Positions 36,101 through 50,500 of a stretch of 64,000 nt of DNA are shown piece after piece. How positions within the stretch are numbered: position 1 is the first letter of the stretch; the number at the start of each line of letters is the position of its first letter. The notes under the pieces were generated by a model. That model was not told where the DNA came from. It ran no database searches and was given only the letters and a program-made list of their open reading frames with translations. Source of the DNA: Ancistrus triradiatus (taxonomy: Eukaryota > Chordata > Actinopteri > Siluriformes > Loricariidae); contig JAJAGP010001333.1 in the NCBI GenBank assembly GCA_025084515.1, forward strand, positions 124,001 through 188,000. The letters are read 5' to 3'. The position numbers and the translations under genes were made by a program.

Positions 36101-38937
36101 CTGATTGTCGCAGCAGAAATCGAGACTCCTCAAACCAGGCAACAGTTTTCCAGTCTTCTATTGACCAATTTTGGTGAGACTGTGTGAATTGTAGCATCAG
36201 TTGCCTGTCCATAGTTGACAGGATTGGCACCCGTAGTGGTCTTCAACAACATTCCTATCTGCCATAGATGCTACATAATTATTTTGTGACATTCATTTGT
36301 CTTGAGGGAAAGGTGGCTTTGGGTGTGTTCAGGTGTGAAGCAGTTGTGCATGGGTACCTTTAGCACTACTGGATGAACAGAGGCATTGTAATGCAGTATG
36401 AACGTCATCAACTGAAAACACAGAGGACACCTATGACAAAAGAAAAAACAACTTCAATCAACTTCAGGTAATTTTACACCCCATTACCCATTTTCATTTA
36501 CAAGATCTATATCAAAATTCACATGTACAATTTGTCACACAGGGGCACCACTGTTCAGGTGTGTACTACTGACTCTGCAACCAAAGGAACTCAAGGACTC
36601 AAAGGAAGGACGTGGACAGCACTGAGAAAGACAGACAATGAAGACCCAAGATGGGATCTGGAAATCAGGAAGGTCGTATTGACACAAGGGTCAAGGGGCA
36701 ATACCCCAAGAGAATGGGATGGATCCTGCAGGAAATGTAAATGAAACTGACTGCCAATAACATTTCAGGGAGGTTTATCATTGGTATTGGGAATCTTGCT
36801 ATGGTGAAACTGGCAGACAAACCTCACTTCACCAGAGACAGATTAGAAACCACTGTTCTATTAACTGAGCAATTATGGTTCCTATTCCTTCTGTGGTGAG
36901 GTGAGGTTTGTCTGCCAGACTACAGGGGCAACTCTGCCCCTTGGTCAAGGACATGTAGGCCTTGGGTGCCACTGCATGACATTAAATAATTGTGTTTTCT
37001 GGTTACATTCTAATACAATATATTCTAAATAATTATATATGGTCATTAAACAATGGTATAACTAATTTAATGGTGGCCTAAGACTTTTTGCACAGTATTG
37101 TACAATCAAGATCAAAGAACACAGTGTTAAAGTTGCTGTTGGTATGTGTGCCAGTTACCTGGGAGGAGAGCTGGACTCTGCAGTGGTCATAACAGCAGCA
37201 GTCAGAACATCACTGATGACCTGCTTCATATGCTTAAGTGCCTGGAGAGCCAGTTTACGCTCCAGCCTCTCAGCAAAGAATGCCTGCAGCTGAAACACAC
37301 ACACACAATAAGCACACCAAGACACAACCTTAGTAAGGAATGGGTTTCAACATTATCATTATCAACAGCTGGAAATCACAAAAACAAACCTTACTGGTAT
37401 CATGTACTGTATTTCTTTAACTTTTCGTCGTTTGACAAATGGTTTTATTCTAAGCAACCAGAATAGATGTATTCTTAATTCAGTCCAACTGGAGTAAAGC
37501 CACAGCTCATGAGGACCTTTGTTAGAACACTGAGCTGGGCTAGTAACAACAGTTTCAAAACTGCACTGTTTTTTATACAGTATTGTGCAAAGGTCTTAGG
37601 ACACCTTTAGATTAGATATACCATTATTTCAACAATGGCCTAATGACCTTATATAATTACTTCTCAGCTTTTTTATGACAATACAGCCAGAAAATACAGG
37701 AAATTTGTATTCAGTATAAAAAAAAACAGAAAAAAAAAAAAAAAACCTAGCTTCTATAGGATACAGTGGCAAGTATTTACTGTGACCCCCCCTTACACTT
37801 AAGCAGTAGCAATATCTGGCAACTTCAACTTTCAGTCTGTTATACTCTGAATAAGGTTGATCTGAAATGGTCTTTTTGGAATGGTAGCAGCCAAGAAGCC
37901 TTTTTTTTTGGTAAGAGAACATGGTGAAAAGGCTACGAAATGCTAAAGCTCACAAAGGTAGGAATGAGAGGTGGCGCATCATTGGACCGAGAAAAGCCCG
38001 ATGGTCATTTTGACGAATTGCTCACCATATAGCCTGAGCTGACCTAGCTGTTAGAAAACGTTCAGAGTAGTGGTTCTGTGACAGACTCTAGACAGACCAT
38101 CAGTAGAGAAGATCGTTTGATCTGCCAACAAGCACAAGCTGCTCCCACAGTTTCATTGTCCACCATCCATTCACTACACAACCCTGTCCCTGCCCGGACC
38201 ATTTCCAGGCGCTTAGCAGAAGGAAATTCATTATCACGGTGTCCGATATGTTTCCTGTCATTAACAGTCAGCCACTGTCACCTTCGTTTGCAGTGGTGTC
38301 GTGAACGAGAAACCTGGACTGCTAAGGATGGGACTGTATCTTTTTTGATGAATCCAGCTTCTGTTTGGGATCCCTGAAGTCATATTCTAGTATGGAGGAC
38401 TCGTGGTGAGCGCTTCAATCCTGCCATTGCTATGGAGTGACAGACTGCCCCAAATGATGCTGTGATGATCTGGAGAGGCATTGCATATGTCAGTTGGTCA
38501 CCCCTACATACCACGCGATACGTGCAAGACATCCTGCCATATGTTGCCTCTCATGGCAGGGCTTCCCACTGCCATTTTTCAGCACAATAATGCTTGCCCA
38601 CACACAGTAAGACTTCCTTGGCCTTCACAAGTGTCAAATTTATTGCCAATCAAGCATTTATGGAACCAGCTTCGACAACCTGTGATTGTGCAGAATCTAC
38701 AGGCCCAGCTACAACATCTGTGGGCAAATGTGCCACAGGATACCATACAGAACCTGTATGCCGCCATGCCCAACTGTATTTCATTTTGTATCCAAGCTAG
38801 AGGTGGCCAAAGAGGGTAACTAGAGCCTCCTTTCAATTGTACAGTGTTTCCCAATAAACTTATGCTTTCGCTCTAATATTGTAGTCACTTCCATATATCA
38901 TCATTACTTTCATACATGCAAAGTTTAATTGGATTCC

Positions 38938-38981
<44 letters not shown>

Positions 38982-41470
38982 GTGGTTCGATATTCCTCCA
39001 CAAATCACCACTTCTGTACTTATATTTGACCCACACATAACCTTATCAAGCTGCTAGGCTCAGCCTGACCGCCCCATATATGTTTAACCATAACAACTAA
39101 ACACAGTGTTAGAAATTGTGAAAACAAATTACCATTCATCAGTTACAGTGCACACTTCGCAAGAGTAAATGTGAAACGCAGTTTCAAATGTACACCTCAA
39201 GCCAGACAAAATAATTCATCCCATTCTAGTAACATAATCATTCCAAAAGGTGGCGGTAGCAAGTAGCGTTTGAAGTAATTTAAAATATACACGGTTTTTG
39301 GGCAGCACAGTGGCGCAGCGGTTAGCTCCGAATTCGGTTATGTTATGCCTATAAAGTAACCTTAATCCAAATTTTAACATTAGTACCTAAGAGGAAATGC
39401 ATTTGCATATTTTTGAATAAAAACTGCGTTTATTTTACTGACGAAAATGCCTTAACAAGTTTAAAATGGTCATTTGTTTTGAGACCCTTGATGGGGGTGA
39501 TGTACCTTGCTAAACTTAGCCCCTTGCTGAAACTCAAAATGTCAAATTCACTACGTTGGCAAATGCCAACGTTTGCCAATGTCAATGCCAATGTTTCATC
39601 ACAGGCTTACATAAAATAATAGCAGTATTTTTGACAAGACAGCTTTTGACATACCAATCCCTATATGTTTTAATAATGGTATTTATTTTCTAGTGAGTAT
39701 TTATTTTTAAGCATTTATATATTGTTTATTATTGAGTATTTACTATTTGTTGTTAGTGTCGTCTTAACAGCTCCAGAGACCCAGGTTTGAGTGCTGGCCC
39801 AAGCTCTTCCCATTTTCTATGTCTGTGTGGGTTTCTTTTAAGTACTTGTGTTTCCGCCCCACATTCCACAGACACGTTTTAGGGTCAGTTGGCATCTTTA
39901 AAATGTCCCCGTTTGACTGAGTGTGAATGTGCACATGTTCCCTGCGAGATACTAGCTCCTTGTCCAGGTAGTTCCTGCATTTTCCATGTGTTGTAGGTTA
40001 GGTACCAGTTCCCTGTGACCCTGAACTGGATTAAACGAGTATGGAAAGTTAATGAGTGGACTGTATCCAAATTATGACTTCAGTATACTTTTGTAGCATG
40101 AAAATCACATGATTTGGTATGCAGGTCACTAGATCATGTCAGACTCCAAGAAACAACAACAATAAATACTTATGAATAGAAGGCAGCACCCAGATTTCCT
40201 GGAGGACATTTGGCCTGGAGAGTCCCCAAATGAAATTAATCAGAGCTTCTCTTAAGTTCTCATAAGCTAACCCACACATACATAGAAATACATAAACAGA
40301 AAAAATATGTAAGTTCAAATACTTCAAAATAAGGAAGTCACTTCTCTCTCACTGCATCTATATATGGCTTTCAACTGTCTGCTTTAATCTGGATGAGGCC
40401 TCATAAATGATCTTTCACATGCATTCACATTCCTTCTCACATGACAAGTGTTATTTCAGTTCAGAAATGTAGTTTGAAAAGCCATTCTGTTTCAGTCTTC
40501 AGACAAACAGCTAATTAATTTTGAGAGTCAAGAAATCTAGAAATGTTTGAATAAAAGGCAGAAAACATAAAGGTTCTGAGTTCAAGTTCGCAACTATCGA
40601 AACACTATTGAAAGGATGCCTTGACAGTCATATTCCAAAATTTTGGGACCCCCAATGGAGTTGTATTGTACAGGTGCTCCCTGATTTATGATGGGGATAT
40701 GCTCCAACAAATCCATCATAAGTTCAATGTATCATGAACCAATGAGTTTAATATAATCTATACTGTATAATAGCGGAGCCAACTGTTTAAAACCCTTACA
40801 TTAACCTACAGTTGGACAAAATAATTAACACAAAGCTTACTTTATAATAAAGTGTTGAAAATAGCATGTAATTTAGTGAGTAATGGATTGAAAGTGAAAA
40901 GTAAAAGCAAAACACTTAATCTATTGGTGAACTCATGCTAACTACATAAAGCGAATTGCTCACTACACCTTTCTGTTGGCTTTAATTATCAACCATTTTA
41001 GGATCCATGGGAACTTATTTGCACTATAATACAGTACTCTAAATGTAAAAATAAATAAAAATAAAAATAAAAATTCCTGTGTACTGAATCGTGAATTGAG
41101 TTTCAGCTGAAACGAGTCACGTGACTCAACTCACACAAGTTTAAGCAAGTGCACCAAGTACCAAGCAAATGACAAAAACCGAGACAAATTTTTGTAGTCC
41201 AAATTCATTGAGAACCAGATTTGACAAGTTCCGAGGTGGTCGAGAACCGTAGTACCACTGTACTACTTACAGTAGGACAGGCATATACACATACAAATGG
41301 CATTCACAGCTTATTTCAAATAAGTAGCAGAAAGTCATACACACAAACATGAATAACTTACAAAAAAATCTTGAAACACATCAACCGAGTTAGAATAGTC
41401 TCTAGTCCAAACGTGAGCTAATGAGCACCTGTACACACAACCGGTAAGATTGTGTAAGTCACACACGCAC

Positions 41471-41532
<62 letters not shown>

Positions 41533-44500
41533 CTGGTATGTTTTGGGGACTTTCCAAAGACATAATAATTAACCAAAAGTAAATATTTTGGCTCCTTTGG
41601 TTTTTCACAAGTTCCTGTTTCTGTAAAAAAAAAAGCTTTCTTCATGGGGACCTGGCAAATATCCCACAAGGCAAAAAATGTCACCATAAGCTCTCCACAA
41701 GGATAAAAGCATACCTGGCACATGCCTGTATTTACGTCTGTTCCCTGCCAATGCACACAATTATATAGTGCCTTGCATAAGTGCTCATCTGATTTTAACT
41801 GTTCAACAGTTTGCAATGTTACAACTTAGAATTAAAATGCATTTATCTTGGTTGTTTCACCGACACATACAGTGGGGCAAAAAAGTATTTAGTCAGCCAC
41901 TGATTGTGCAAGTTCTCCTACTTAGAAAGATGAGAGAGGTCTGTAATTTTCATCATAGCTACACTTCAACTATGAGAGACAAAATGAGAAAAAAAAAACA
42001 TTTATTTTAAATTCTAAAGAATTTAATTGTAAATCATCGTGGAAAATAAGTATTTGGTCACCCACAAACAAGCAAACTGCTGAAGCTCTTCGTTCTCCAA
42101 ATTGGACGAGGTAAGGTGATAGTTAAATAGGCGAAATGTTTGGACCTCGTTCTCTGTAAAAGGACACCTGTCACGCCCATCAAACAGTCAGACTTCCAAA
42201 GTTCAACCATGGCCAAGACAAAGAGAGGCTGTCAAAGTGACACCAGGAAGAGAAAAAAGAAAAGTGTAGACCTGCACCAGGCTGGGAAGAGTGACATTCT
42301 ACAAAAATAGGCAAGTAAGGTTAGTGATGAATAAAATAAACTGTGGGACCAAATTGTTATAGACAAATGTAGACTGGTATATTTTGCCCCTTCTCATGAA
42401 GATCTCTCTAGAGCGTGATGTTTGAGGCTGTCCCTGGGCAATATAATCTTCAACTCCCTCCACAAATTTTCTTATGGATTGAGGTCTGGAGACTGGATAG
42501 GGCCAACTCCAGGACCTTGAAGTTCTTATTTAAGGAGTCCACTCCATCGTTGCACGAGCGTTGTGGTTTGGATCATTGTCATGCTGGAAGACCCAGCACG
42601 TTCCATATTCAATGCTCTTCATGGATGGAAGGAGGTTGTGGCTTATCTCCCGATTACATTTTTGGCCCTGTTCATTCTTCCCTAAACGGATCAGGTCGTC
42701 CTGTCCCCTTTGCAGAAAAACAGCCCCAAAGCATGATGTTTCCCAACCCCATGCTCACAGAGGTATGGTGTTCTTGAGAATGCAACTTCAGACGGCTCTG
42801 GACATGTACTGGCTTAAGCAGGGGCACACGGCCTGTCCCTCCTCGGGTTGTAGTGTTTACTGATGTGGCAGCCTTTGTACTTTGGTACCAGCTCTCTGCA
42901 GGTCATTCATCAGGTCCCTATGGTAGTTCTGGGATTTTGCATCACGTTCTCATGATCATTTTGACCCCACGGGATGAGATCTTGCGTGGGGCCCCAGATC
43001 GAGGGAGATTATCAATGGTCTTGCAGGTCTTCCAATTGCTCCCACAGTTGATTTATTCACACCAACCTGCTTCCCTATTGTAGATTCACTCTTCCCAGCC
43101 TGCTGCAGGTCTACAATTTTCTTCCTGGTGTCCTTTGACAGCTCTTTGGTCTTGAGTTTGGAGTCTGACTGTTTGAGGCTGTGGACAGGTGTCTTTTATA
43201 CAGATATCGAGGTCAAACAGATGCCATTAATACAGGTAACAAGTGGAGGACAGAAGAGCTTCTTAAAAAAGAAGTTACAGGTCTGTGAGAGCCAGAAATC
43301 TTGCTTGTTTGTGGGTGAACAAATACTTATTTTCCACCATGATTTACAATTAAATACTTTAGAAATCCTACAATGTGATTTCCTGGATTTTTTTCTCATA
43401 GTTGAAGTGTAGCTATGATGAAAATTACAGACCTTTCTCATCTTTCTAAGTAGGAGAACTTGCACAATCAGTGGCTGACTGAATACATTTTTGCCCCACT
43501 GTATGTTTCTTAACAATCGGAATGTGAAACATGTTACTTATGGCGACACATAGGTTAATTAAACAAAAAGCAGACATCTGGTCATTGTATAAGTATTCAG
43601 CCAACGGGATAACTAGTTGGTTGCACCACATTTGCTGCAATTACAGGTTACATCTAAAAGGCACAGTCAGTCATGCCTGTGTGCCACGCCAAACCCAGCT
43701 GTAAACATTACTCAAACATGGCTCAAAACGCAGTGGTGGGCTGGTGTGTTATGCCTAAAGCATATGGGTGGGCTATGTGTAGGACTAAATAAGACACCAC
43801 TCTCCATTCGGCTGTCTACTGACTTGGCTTTGTGCATGTATGTAGTTGTATAGCCTGTTTGTGTCTATTGTCAGTATAAATGCACAGTATAACAGAATTA
43901 CACAGATATAGAACTTGTTTTACCTCACTGACGTAACTGTTTTTGTCCAAGTGTGTCCTAACCAAGCCCGTCCGGTGCAGAAATGCTGTAAGGGGTGTCA
44001 CTGAGGTCACCATGACGTACACATTCACTATAGCAACCAGGCCTTGATTGGCACTGCCGGTCTGGGGGGTTAGTCTCCTAAAAAACATGAGAAAACAATA
44101 AACAAAGTTTGAAACACATTAAATATGGCATTCTTCAAATGTTTCAAAGCTGTTCTTTCTCCAAAATATCAAAGATCTAACCAGATATTTTCACTGTGAT
44201 ATGTTTCTTCTGGACCTGAGCTGGATGCTACACAGGCAGGTAGTATTATGGGTAAAGACACACCTGGAAAAAAAAGAAGAATGAAACATGAATGAAATTG
44301 CAAAATTCCAAAGTGCAAAAAAACGCAACACAGACACACCCTAGACAGGGCGCCAGTCCATCCCAGGGTTCTGTAAACACAACACCAGACCTTCTCATTG
44401 CAAGCCCCTACTGGAATTTGAACCCATGCCCTCAGGAACTGCCGCTTGCAGCAGCTGGCTCTTACCAGTCATGGTAAGAGAAAACAATACAACAAAAAAT

Positions 44501-47500
44501 TTGGTGTGTGCAAAAGTTAGGCCACCTTTAAACATTGCTGGTTGTTTCTGCCCTTTCCCTTTACTCTTTTCCTGTTCTGGCATTTTGACTGGGACATAAA
44601 ACAGCCCACATTTTTTTGGGACATTGGCATGTCATGGCATCCAGTCCAGCAGCTTCCAAGAGCCACTGTACACTAACCAGGCAGTGATGTTATAAATACA
44701 AACAAAAACCAGAAAAAAAATTTTCAATGTTACCTTATTGAAAGAAAAAAAAAAACACAAATAAAACCAAATTGTACAAATCCTGTATCACGTAAATGTG
44801 CAAATATAATAGCACACTTATACGGGAGAGAACCTAATTGTTACACTATGGCACCTCAAACAAGAAATAATTGCTTCACACATGCCCAGTGTACAGTATG
44901 TTTATGAGTTCTGAGCAAAGCCTCCGGGTCCACAGCTTTTCCCAGCTACCCCCTCAAACAACTGCAATTCAGTCATCAAACAGAGGTTATGTGGGAGGTT
45001 AGCTGAATAGAGCACACAATATTGTTCCAGTTCTTGAGACAATGGCCTGCTTTCACAGGGAGCAGCATGGTTACCCCGCAGACGGCCATGGGGCAAATCA
45101 GTAACTCCAATATCTTCAACAAGAAAACGTATTTAGCAGTGATGACCATAATTATCCTTAAGTAGTAAACACAAAGAGTCATCATCCTCATAAAGCTTAC
45201 AAAATGCTGCCATTTATCTGGCTTGTTTATTCAGAAAAGATTAGTCTCTTTGTGTGCTTATGAGAATGAGTTAATTGACCATTATGAAGATACCATGTAT
45301 TTACTCTGTAAACAGTTATAGTGAGGGGGCATTTCATATAATACCCCCTACAAAGCTACGTTTTCTCACTAATTAAAGGTTGAGCAGAGAAGGGTTTGCT
45401 TGACCGACACATATACACATGCGCACGGAGAGCTAAATATAACCAAGAGTGATTTATTAAAGTATTAAATTATCTTGTTGATATTATAAGATGATGATCA
45501 AGAGACGCAGGAGGCAACAGGCAGGTCTGGTAAGGTTACCAGTGTGCCACCGTCATGTAGCACATTTACTCATTTAGCAACCATGCTGACCTGTTCTAAA
45601 TATTGTTGTTCTAAATTATACATTGTTTGTTAATGCCCTTTGCCAAGTTCTCTAATGGTCAGGACCTCACAGGACCACCACAGATCAGGGACTATTTGTG
45701 TGGCGGGTCATTCTCAGCACTGCAGTCACACTGACGTGGTGGTGGTGGTGTGTTAATGTGTGTTGCGCTGGTATGAGTGGATCAGACACAGCTGTGCTGC
45801 TGGAGCTGTGAACCACCTCCTTGTCACTGCTGAACTGAATTTAGTCCACCAGCCAAAAATGTCAAGCCACCAGCATCCTGTAGGCAGCATCCTGATGAAG
45901 GATTAGAGGATGGCTGACACAAACTGTGCAACTGTCTTTACAAGCTGAAGCAATATGGTACATGTGTCTAATAGAGTGTACAGTGAGTGTTTAAAAACTC
46001 AAGAGGCACTACTGTGTTTGATCCACTCATACCAGAAAAACTGGTACAACCCCACCAGCACTGAGAATGATAGTACCACCAAAGTAGTACCTGATCTGTG
46101 TTGGTCCTGACCATTAGAGAACAGACTAAAGGGGACTAAAAGTAGGTAGAGAAATTGATGGACTACAGTCTGTAATTGTAGAACTACAAAGTGCATCTAT
46201 ATGGTAACTGATATGGACAACGAGAGTAGTGCAGTAGGAGGTTATGTCAAATACAGTGATCGGTGAGTGTATGTATATATAAAACATTTTTTCCAAAGAT
46301 TCAAGTTGTCACTCAAATTGTCATACTGTTTTATGAGAAAAATGTAAAACAGAATAGTTTTTCAGTAGTGTAGGATCTCAGACTTTGAAGCCCGACAGTA
46401 CCTCACCTCAATTCAGGTGGAGTATCAACCAGAGCAACTCAGCTGGTAGGGCATTGGTTTACAACTGGCGCAGAACCACTCTGCTTACAGAGTTGTGTTC
46501 AGTCTTGAAGTTGTTTTTGATGTTGCGGTTCGAAATGTTTAAATCAAGGAGAACCGTGAAAACCAAAAACATAAGGTTGTTTAGGACCCAATTGCAGTTA
46601 GCTCCAGATGGAATAGGTAAACCAAAATAAGTAAATGAAGAAACTAAATACACAGTACATGAACAAAACAAAAGGAAGGAATGGGTCTGCTGATGATGCG
46701 GTACCTGGGGATCGAGCCCTGGTCGCTGACGCTGATGTCAATACATCTTCATTGCAATTTTGTTATACATGAACTTATAATCATATCAATTGAGATAGAT
46801 CTATTTGACTAGATAAATTAGTTTAATTCTCACATTTCTCATCTAAACCACCCAAGGAGGTTGGGTCCCTTATTGAGTCTTGGTCCTCCCAAGGTTTCTT
46901 CCTCATAACACTTAGGGAGTTTTTCCTTGCCACTGTCACCAATTTGGGAATGGGCCTTGATATTAGAAGATAATCTAAAATTGTAAACCCGCTTTGAGAC
47001 AATGCTCCATTGTAAAAAGCGCTATATAAATAAATCTGACTTGATTTGACTACTGAATTAAGGATTCACAGTTCTCTGTGTTTTGTGTGGTCCTGTTTCA
47101 ATAAGCCTGTCAGCATTATGGGTAATTATCATAGGAGGTAGATCTGTACGAACTTCATGATAACATCCATGAATCATAGTTCATTAAATATAAGACAGTG
47201 CTACCTCCTCACTCCAGTTCTCATACGACTTCTTGAAAGCTGCCATGTGGACATTTAGGATTCTGAACTGGCACAGTTACCAACCTGACAATCGGCTGTC
47301 CATTAGAAACCTGCAGACTCCACCCATGTCCATAAATGCGCCAACAAACGCAGGTATAACGTTGACCTGTGAAGAGTTTGAACCATGTTAAGTTCTGATA
47401 TTACCTTAACACATATATACTGTACAATTTAGCTACACCCAATAAACCTTCAAAATAAACACAGTTGTGCCCAGCAGAAGACTATAATTGGCTCGTAGGC

Positions 47501-50500
47501 TTAGTTACAGTATGGTGGCATGCTAAAATATGTCAGCTATGAATTGGCTTTATTTGGACTGCTTATTTGGGGACTGGACTGAGATCACTGTACACCATGC
47601 TGAGGTCTTCCTTCTACAAATATTTTAACTCTCAGTGTCATGTCAATATCCCAAAGCTTCACTTTTACTGACATTTAACACAATACTAATACAATTAATC
47701 AATCGAGCAGCTTACAAATTTAAAGATGACAAATTTAAGCAGTAAAGTGAACAGGGTTTTTAAAAAGTTTTTACAATGTTAATGTCACCGTAAGCCATTC
47801 TCAGCACTGGAGTGACGGTGGTGTGCTAGTGTGTGTTTTGTGTCCTTTCACAGACACTCTTATCCAGAGTGATTTATAACTGATACAATCCAAGCAATTG
47901 TTGGTTATGGGCCTTGCTCAAGGACCCAACAGTGGCAGCTCATCTGAGGTGGGATTTGAACCCTAGACCTTCTACTCCAGAGTCCAGTACCTTAACCGCT
48001 AGGCTAATACACAGTCCAGTATCAGACACAGCAGTGCTGCTGGACTGAATGTGCACACTACTAGACGCATCTACCATATTGCTCCACCTTGTAGATGTAA
48101 AGTCAGAGACAGTAGCTAATCTGTTGCTACTCAGTTTGTGTCATCCTTCATCATGCTCACAGGATGCTGCCTACAGGATGCTGGTGGCTGGACATTTTTG
48201 GTTGTACATTTGGTTGTTGTGTCCTATGGGGGTCCTGACCATTAGAGAACAAAGTAAATGGGATTAACAAAGTATGTAGTGAAACAGATGGACTGCAGTC
48301 TGTAACTGAAGTACCGAAAAAAAAAGTGGCTGGTGGGTTTACATACTAAAAGATATACTATATATTAAATATATACTATACTATACTATACTATACTATA
48401 CTATACTATATATTTGATAAGATACTATTACTATCTGTATAAAAGCAGTGTTGGAACAGGGAATGATACTGGAGATGTTGTTACTACAGCCTCTGGGACA
48501 GTATTTGGACATTATTGCACTAACAGATGTATTGTATTGCTATTTTAACTGCAAGGCACAATCAAAAAGGGCCACTTGGCATTTTGTAGCAACATTTCAT
48601 ACCCTCTGGTGTACCCCTAGTTGCCCTACAGCAAAACAACAGAATAGCTAGCACAGTTTCCACTTAAATGCAAAAGGATGCAAAAGGTGGCTACTTTGGG
48701 GAGTCAAAAATGATGATTGAATGATTTCCTTATCCACAATTGTTTATGTGTTCTATATTTTTTAAAGGTGTACTAAGACATTCACACTTCACATTCTTAT
48801 CCGCTTATCCTCAACAGGGTCACGGGAAAGCCAGTGCCCAGCCAGCAGCACAAGGCGCAAGGCAGGAACAATCCTAGACAGAGCGCCGACCTATCTACTA
48901 AGACATTAAACTGTGTAAATATCAACCAAAACTGGAAAAAATAGGGGTGTTCTAAAACTTTTGACCGATAGTGTATCATATTAAATGTATATATGGCTGG
49001 ACTCACTCTGTGGTAAGGCCGCGAATGGGCAAAGCTGATTTTTCTGAGGCAACTTTTCTCAGCTCCTTTAAGGCATATGAAGAGGGACCATTCCTGACCA
49101 CCTGCAGACGGAGAAATGACAATAACAGAAATAAACTTGAAGGATCAGAATCTCTCAAATCTAATGTCATGAGAAAATAATACAAACTTGATTAAGCAAA
49201 CTTTCATTTACAATTTCAAAAACAAATTCCAGCCTTGTCTCAACTTGATACAGTGATATTATTAAAAATCTGAAATCATCACATCCTACTGGAGCCTACG
49301 TTTCAAAGTAAAAATATGGATGTGTTAAGTCAATATTCCCTAGTGTGAAGACAAAGGCTTTTTATACCCCCTAAACATCAGCAGAGGAATGTATATAACC
49401 ATACACCAACACACAAAGATATTAACACTTTTACTTTGGTTTTATTTAAGAATAAAATCTATAAAGTTCCCCTTTCTCTAAAGGACAGCACTGAAAGATG
49501 ATTGTTGTAGTTTAAAAAAAGACAAAAAAGATTAAAAGGCTAAAAACCAAAGCTGAAATTTTTTATTGTCATAAATATAGGCCTTAAGGCTAAAGCCCTC
49601 CTGTTCCTAATTAACCTGTTATTGTGAGGTTATAGAAGTAAAGCTAAGAGCAGGGATTATCCAGAATCCTAGCAAATTGCTGGATTATGGAGATCAAATA
49701 CTCGGTATGGAAAATGCCTTCATTTCCAGTATATTTAGCGCTCATATTCATATTTAAAGATAACATCAACCACATGGAACTACAGTGGTGCTTGAAAGTT
49801 TGTGAACCCTTTAGAATTTTCTATATTTCTGCATAAATATGACCTAAAACATCATCAGATTTTCACACAAGTCCTAAAAGTTGATCAATAGAACCCAGTT
49901 AAACAAATGAGACAAAAATATTGTACGTGGTCATTTATTTATTGATGGAAATGATCCAATATTACATATTAGTAAGTGGCAAAAGTATGTGAACCTCTAG
50001 GATTAGCAGTTAATTTGAAGGTGAAATTAGAGTCAGGTGTTTTCAATCAATGGGATGACAATCAGGTGTGAGTGGGCACCCTGTTTTATTTAAAGAACAG
50101 GGATCTATCAAAGTCTATCACTGCATTCCAGCATAAGAACCTTATCCCATCTGTGAAACATGGTGGTGGTAGTATCATGGTTTGGGCCTGTTTTGCTGCA
50201 TCTGGGCCAGGACGGCTTGCCATCGATGGAACAATGAATTCTGAATGATATCAAAGAATTCTAAAGGAAAATGTCAGGACATCTGTCCATGAACTGAATC
50301 CCAAGAGAAGGTGGGTCATGCAGCAAGACAACGACCCTAAGCACACAAACTGTTCTACCAAAGAATGGTTACAGAAGAATAAAGAAAATGTTTTGGAATG
50401 GCCAAGTCAAAGTCCTGACCTCAATCCAATGGAAATGTTGTGGAAGGACCTGAAGTGAGCAGCTAATGTGAGGAAACCCACCAACATCCCAGAGCTGAAG

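Noticed and set aside
36523..36744. Plus-strand frame with charged residues (TWTALRKTDNEDPRWDLEI)
   Set aside because: No start context, splice signals or family. Lies in the cped1 intron on the opposite strand.
41335..41816. Frames with long Val-Cys runs
   Set aside because: Translations of the (AC)n microsatellite.
46400..46510. tRNA-like stretch CAACTCAGCTGGTAGGGCAT
   Set aside because: Resembles a tRNA 5' half, but no matching acceptor stem or B box in the right place. Not called as a tRNA gene.
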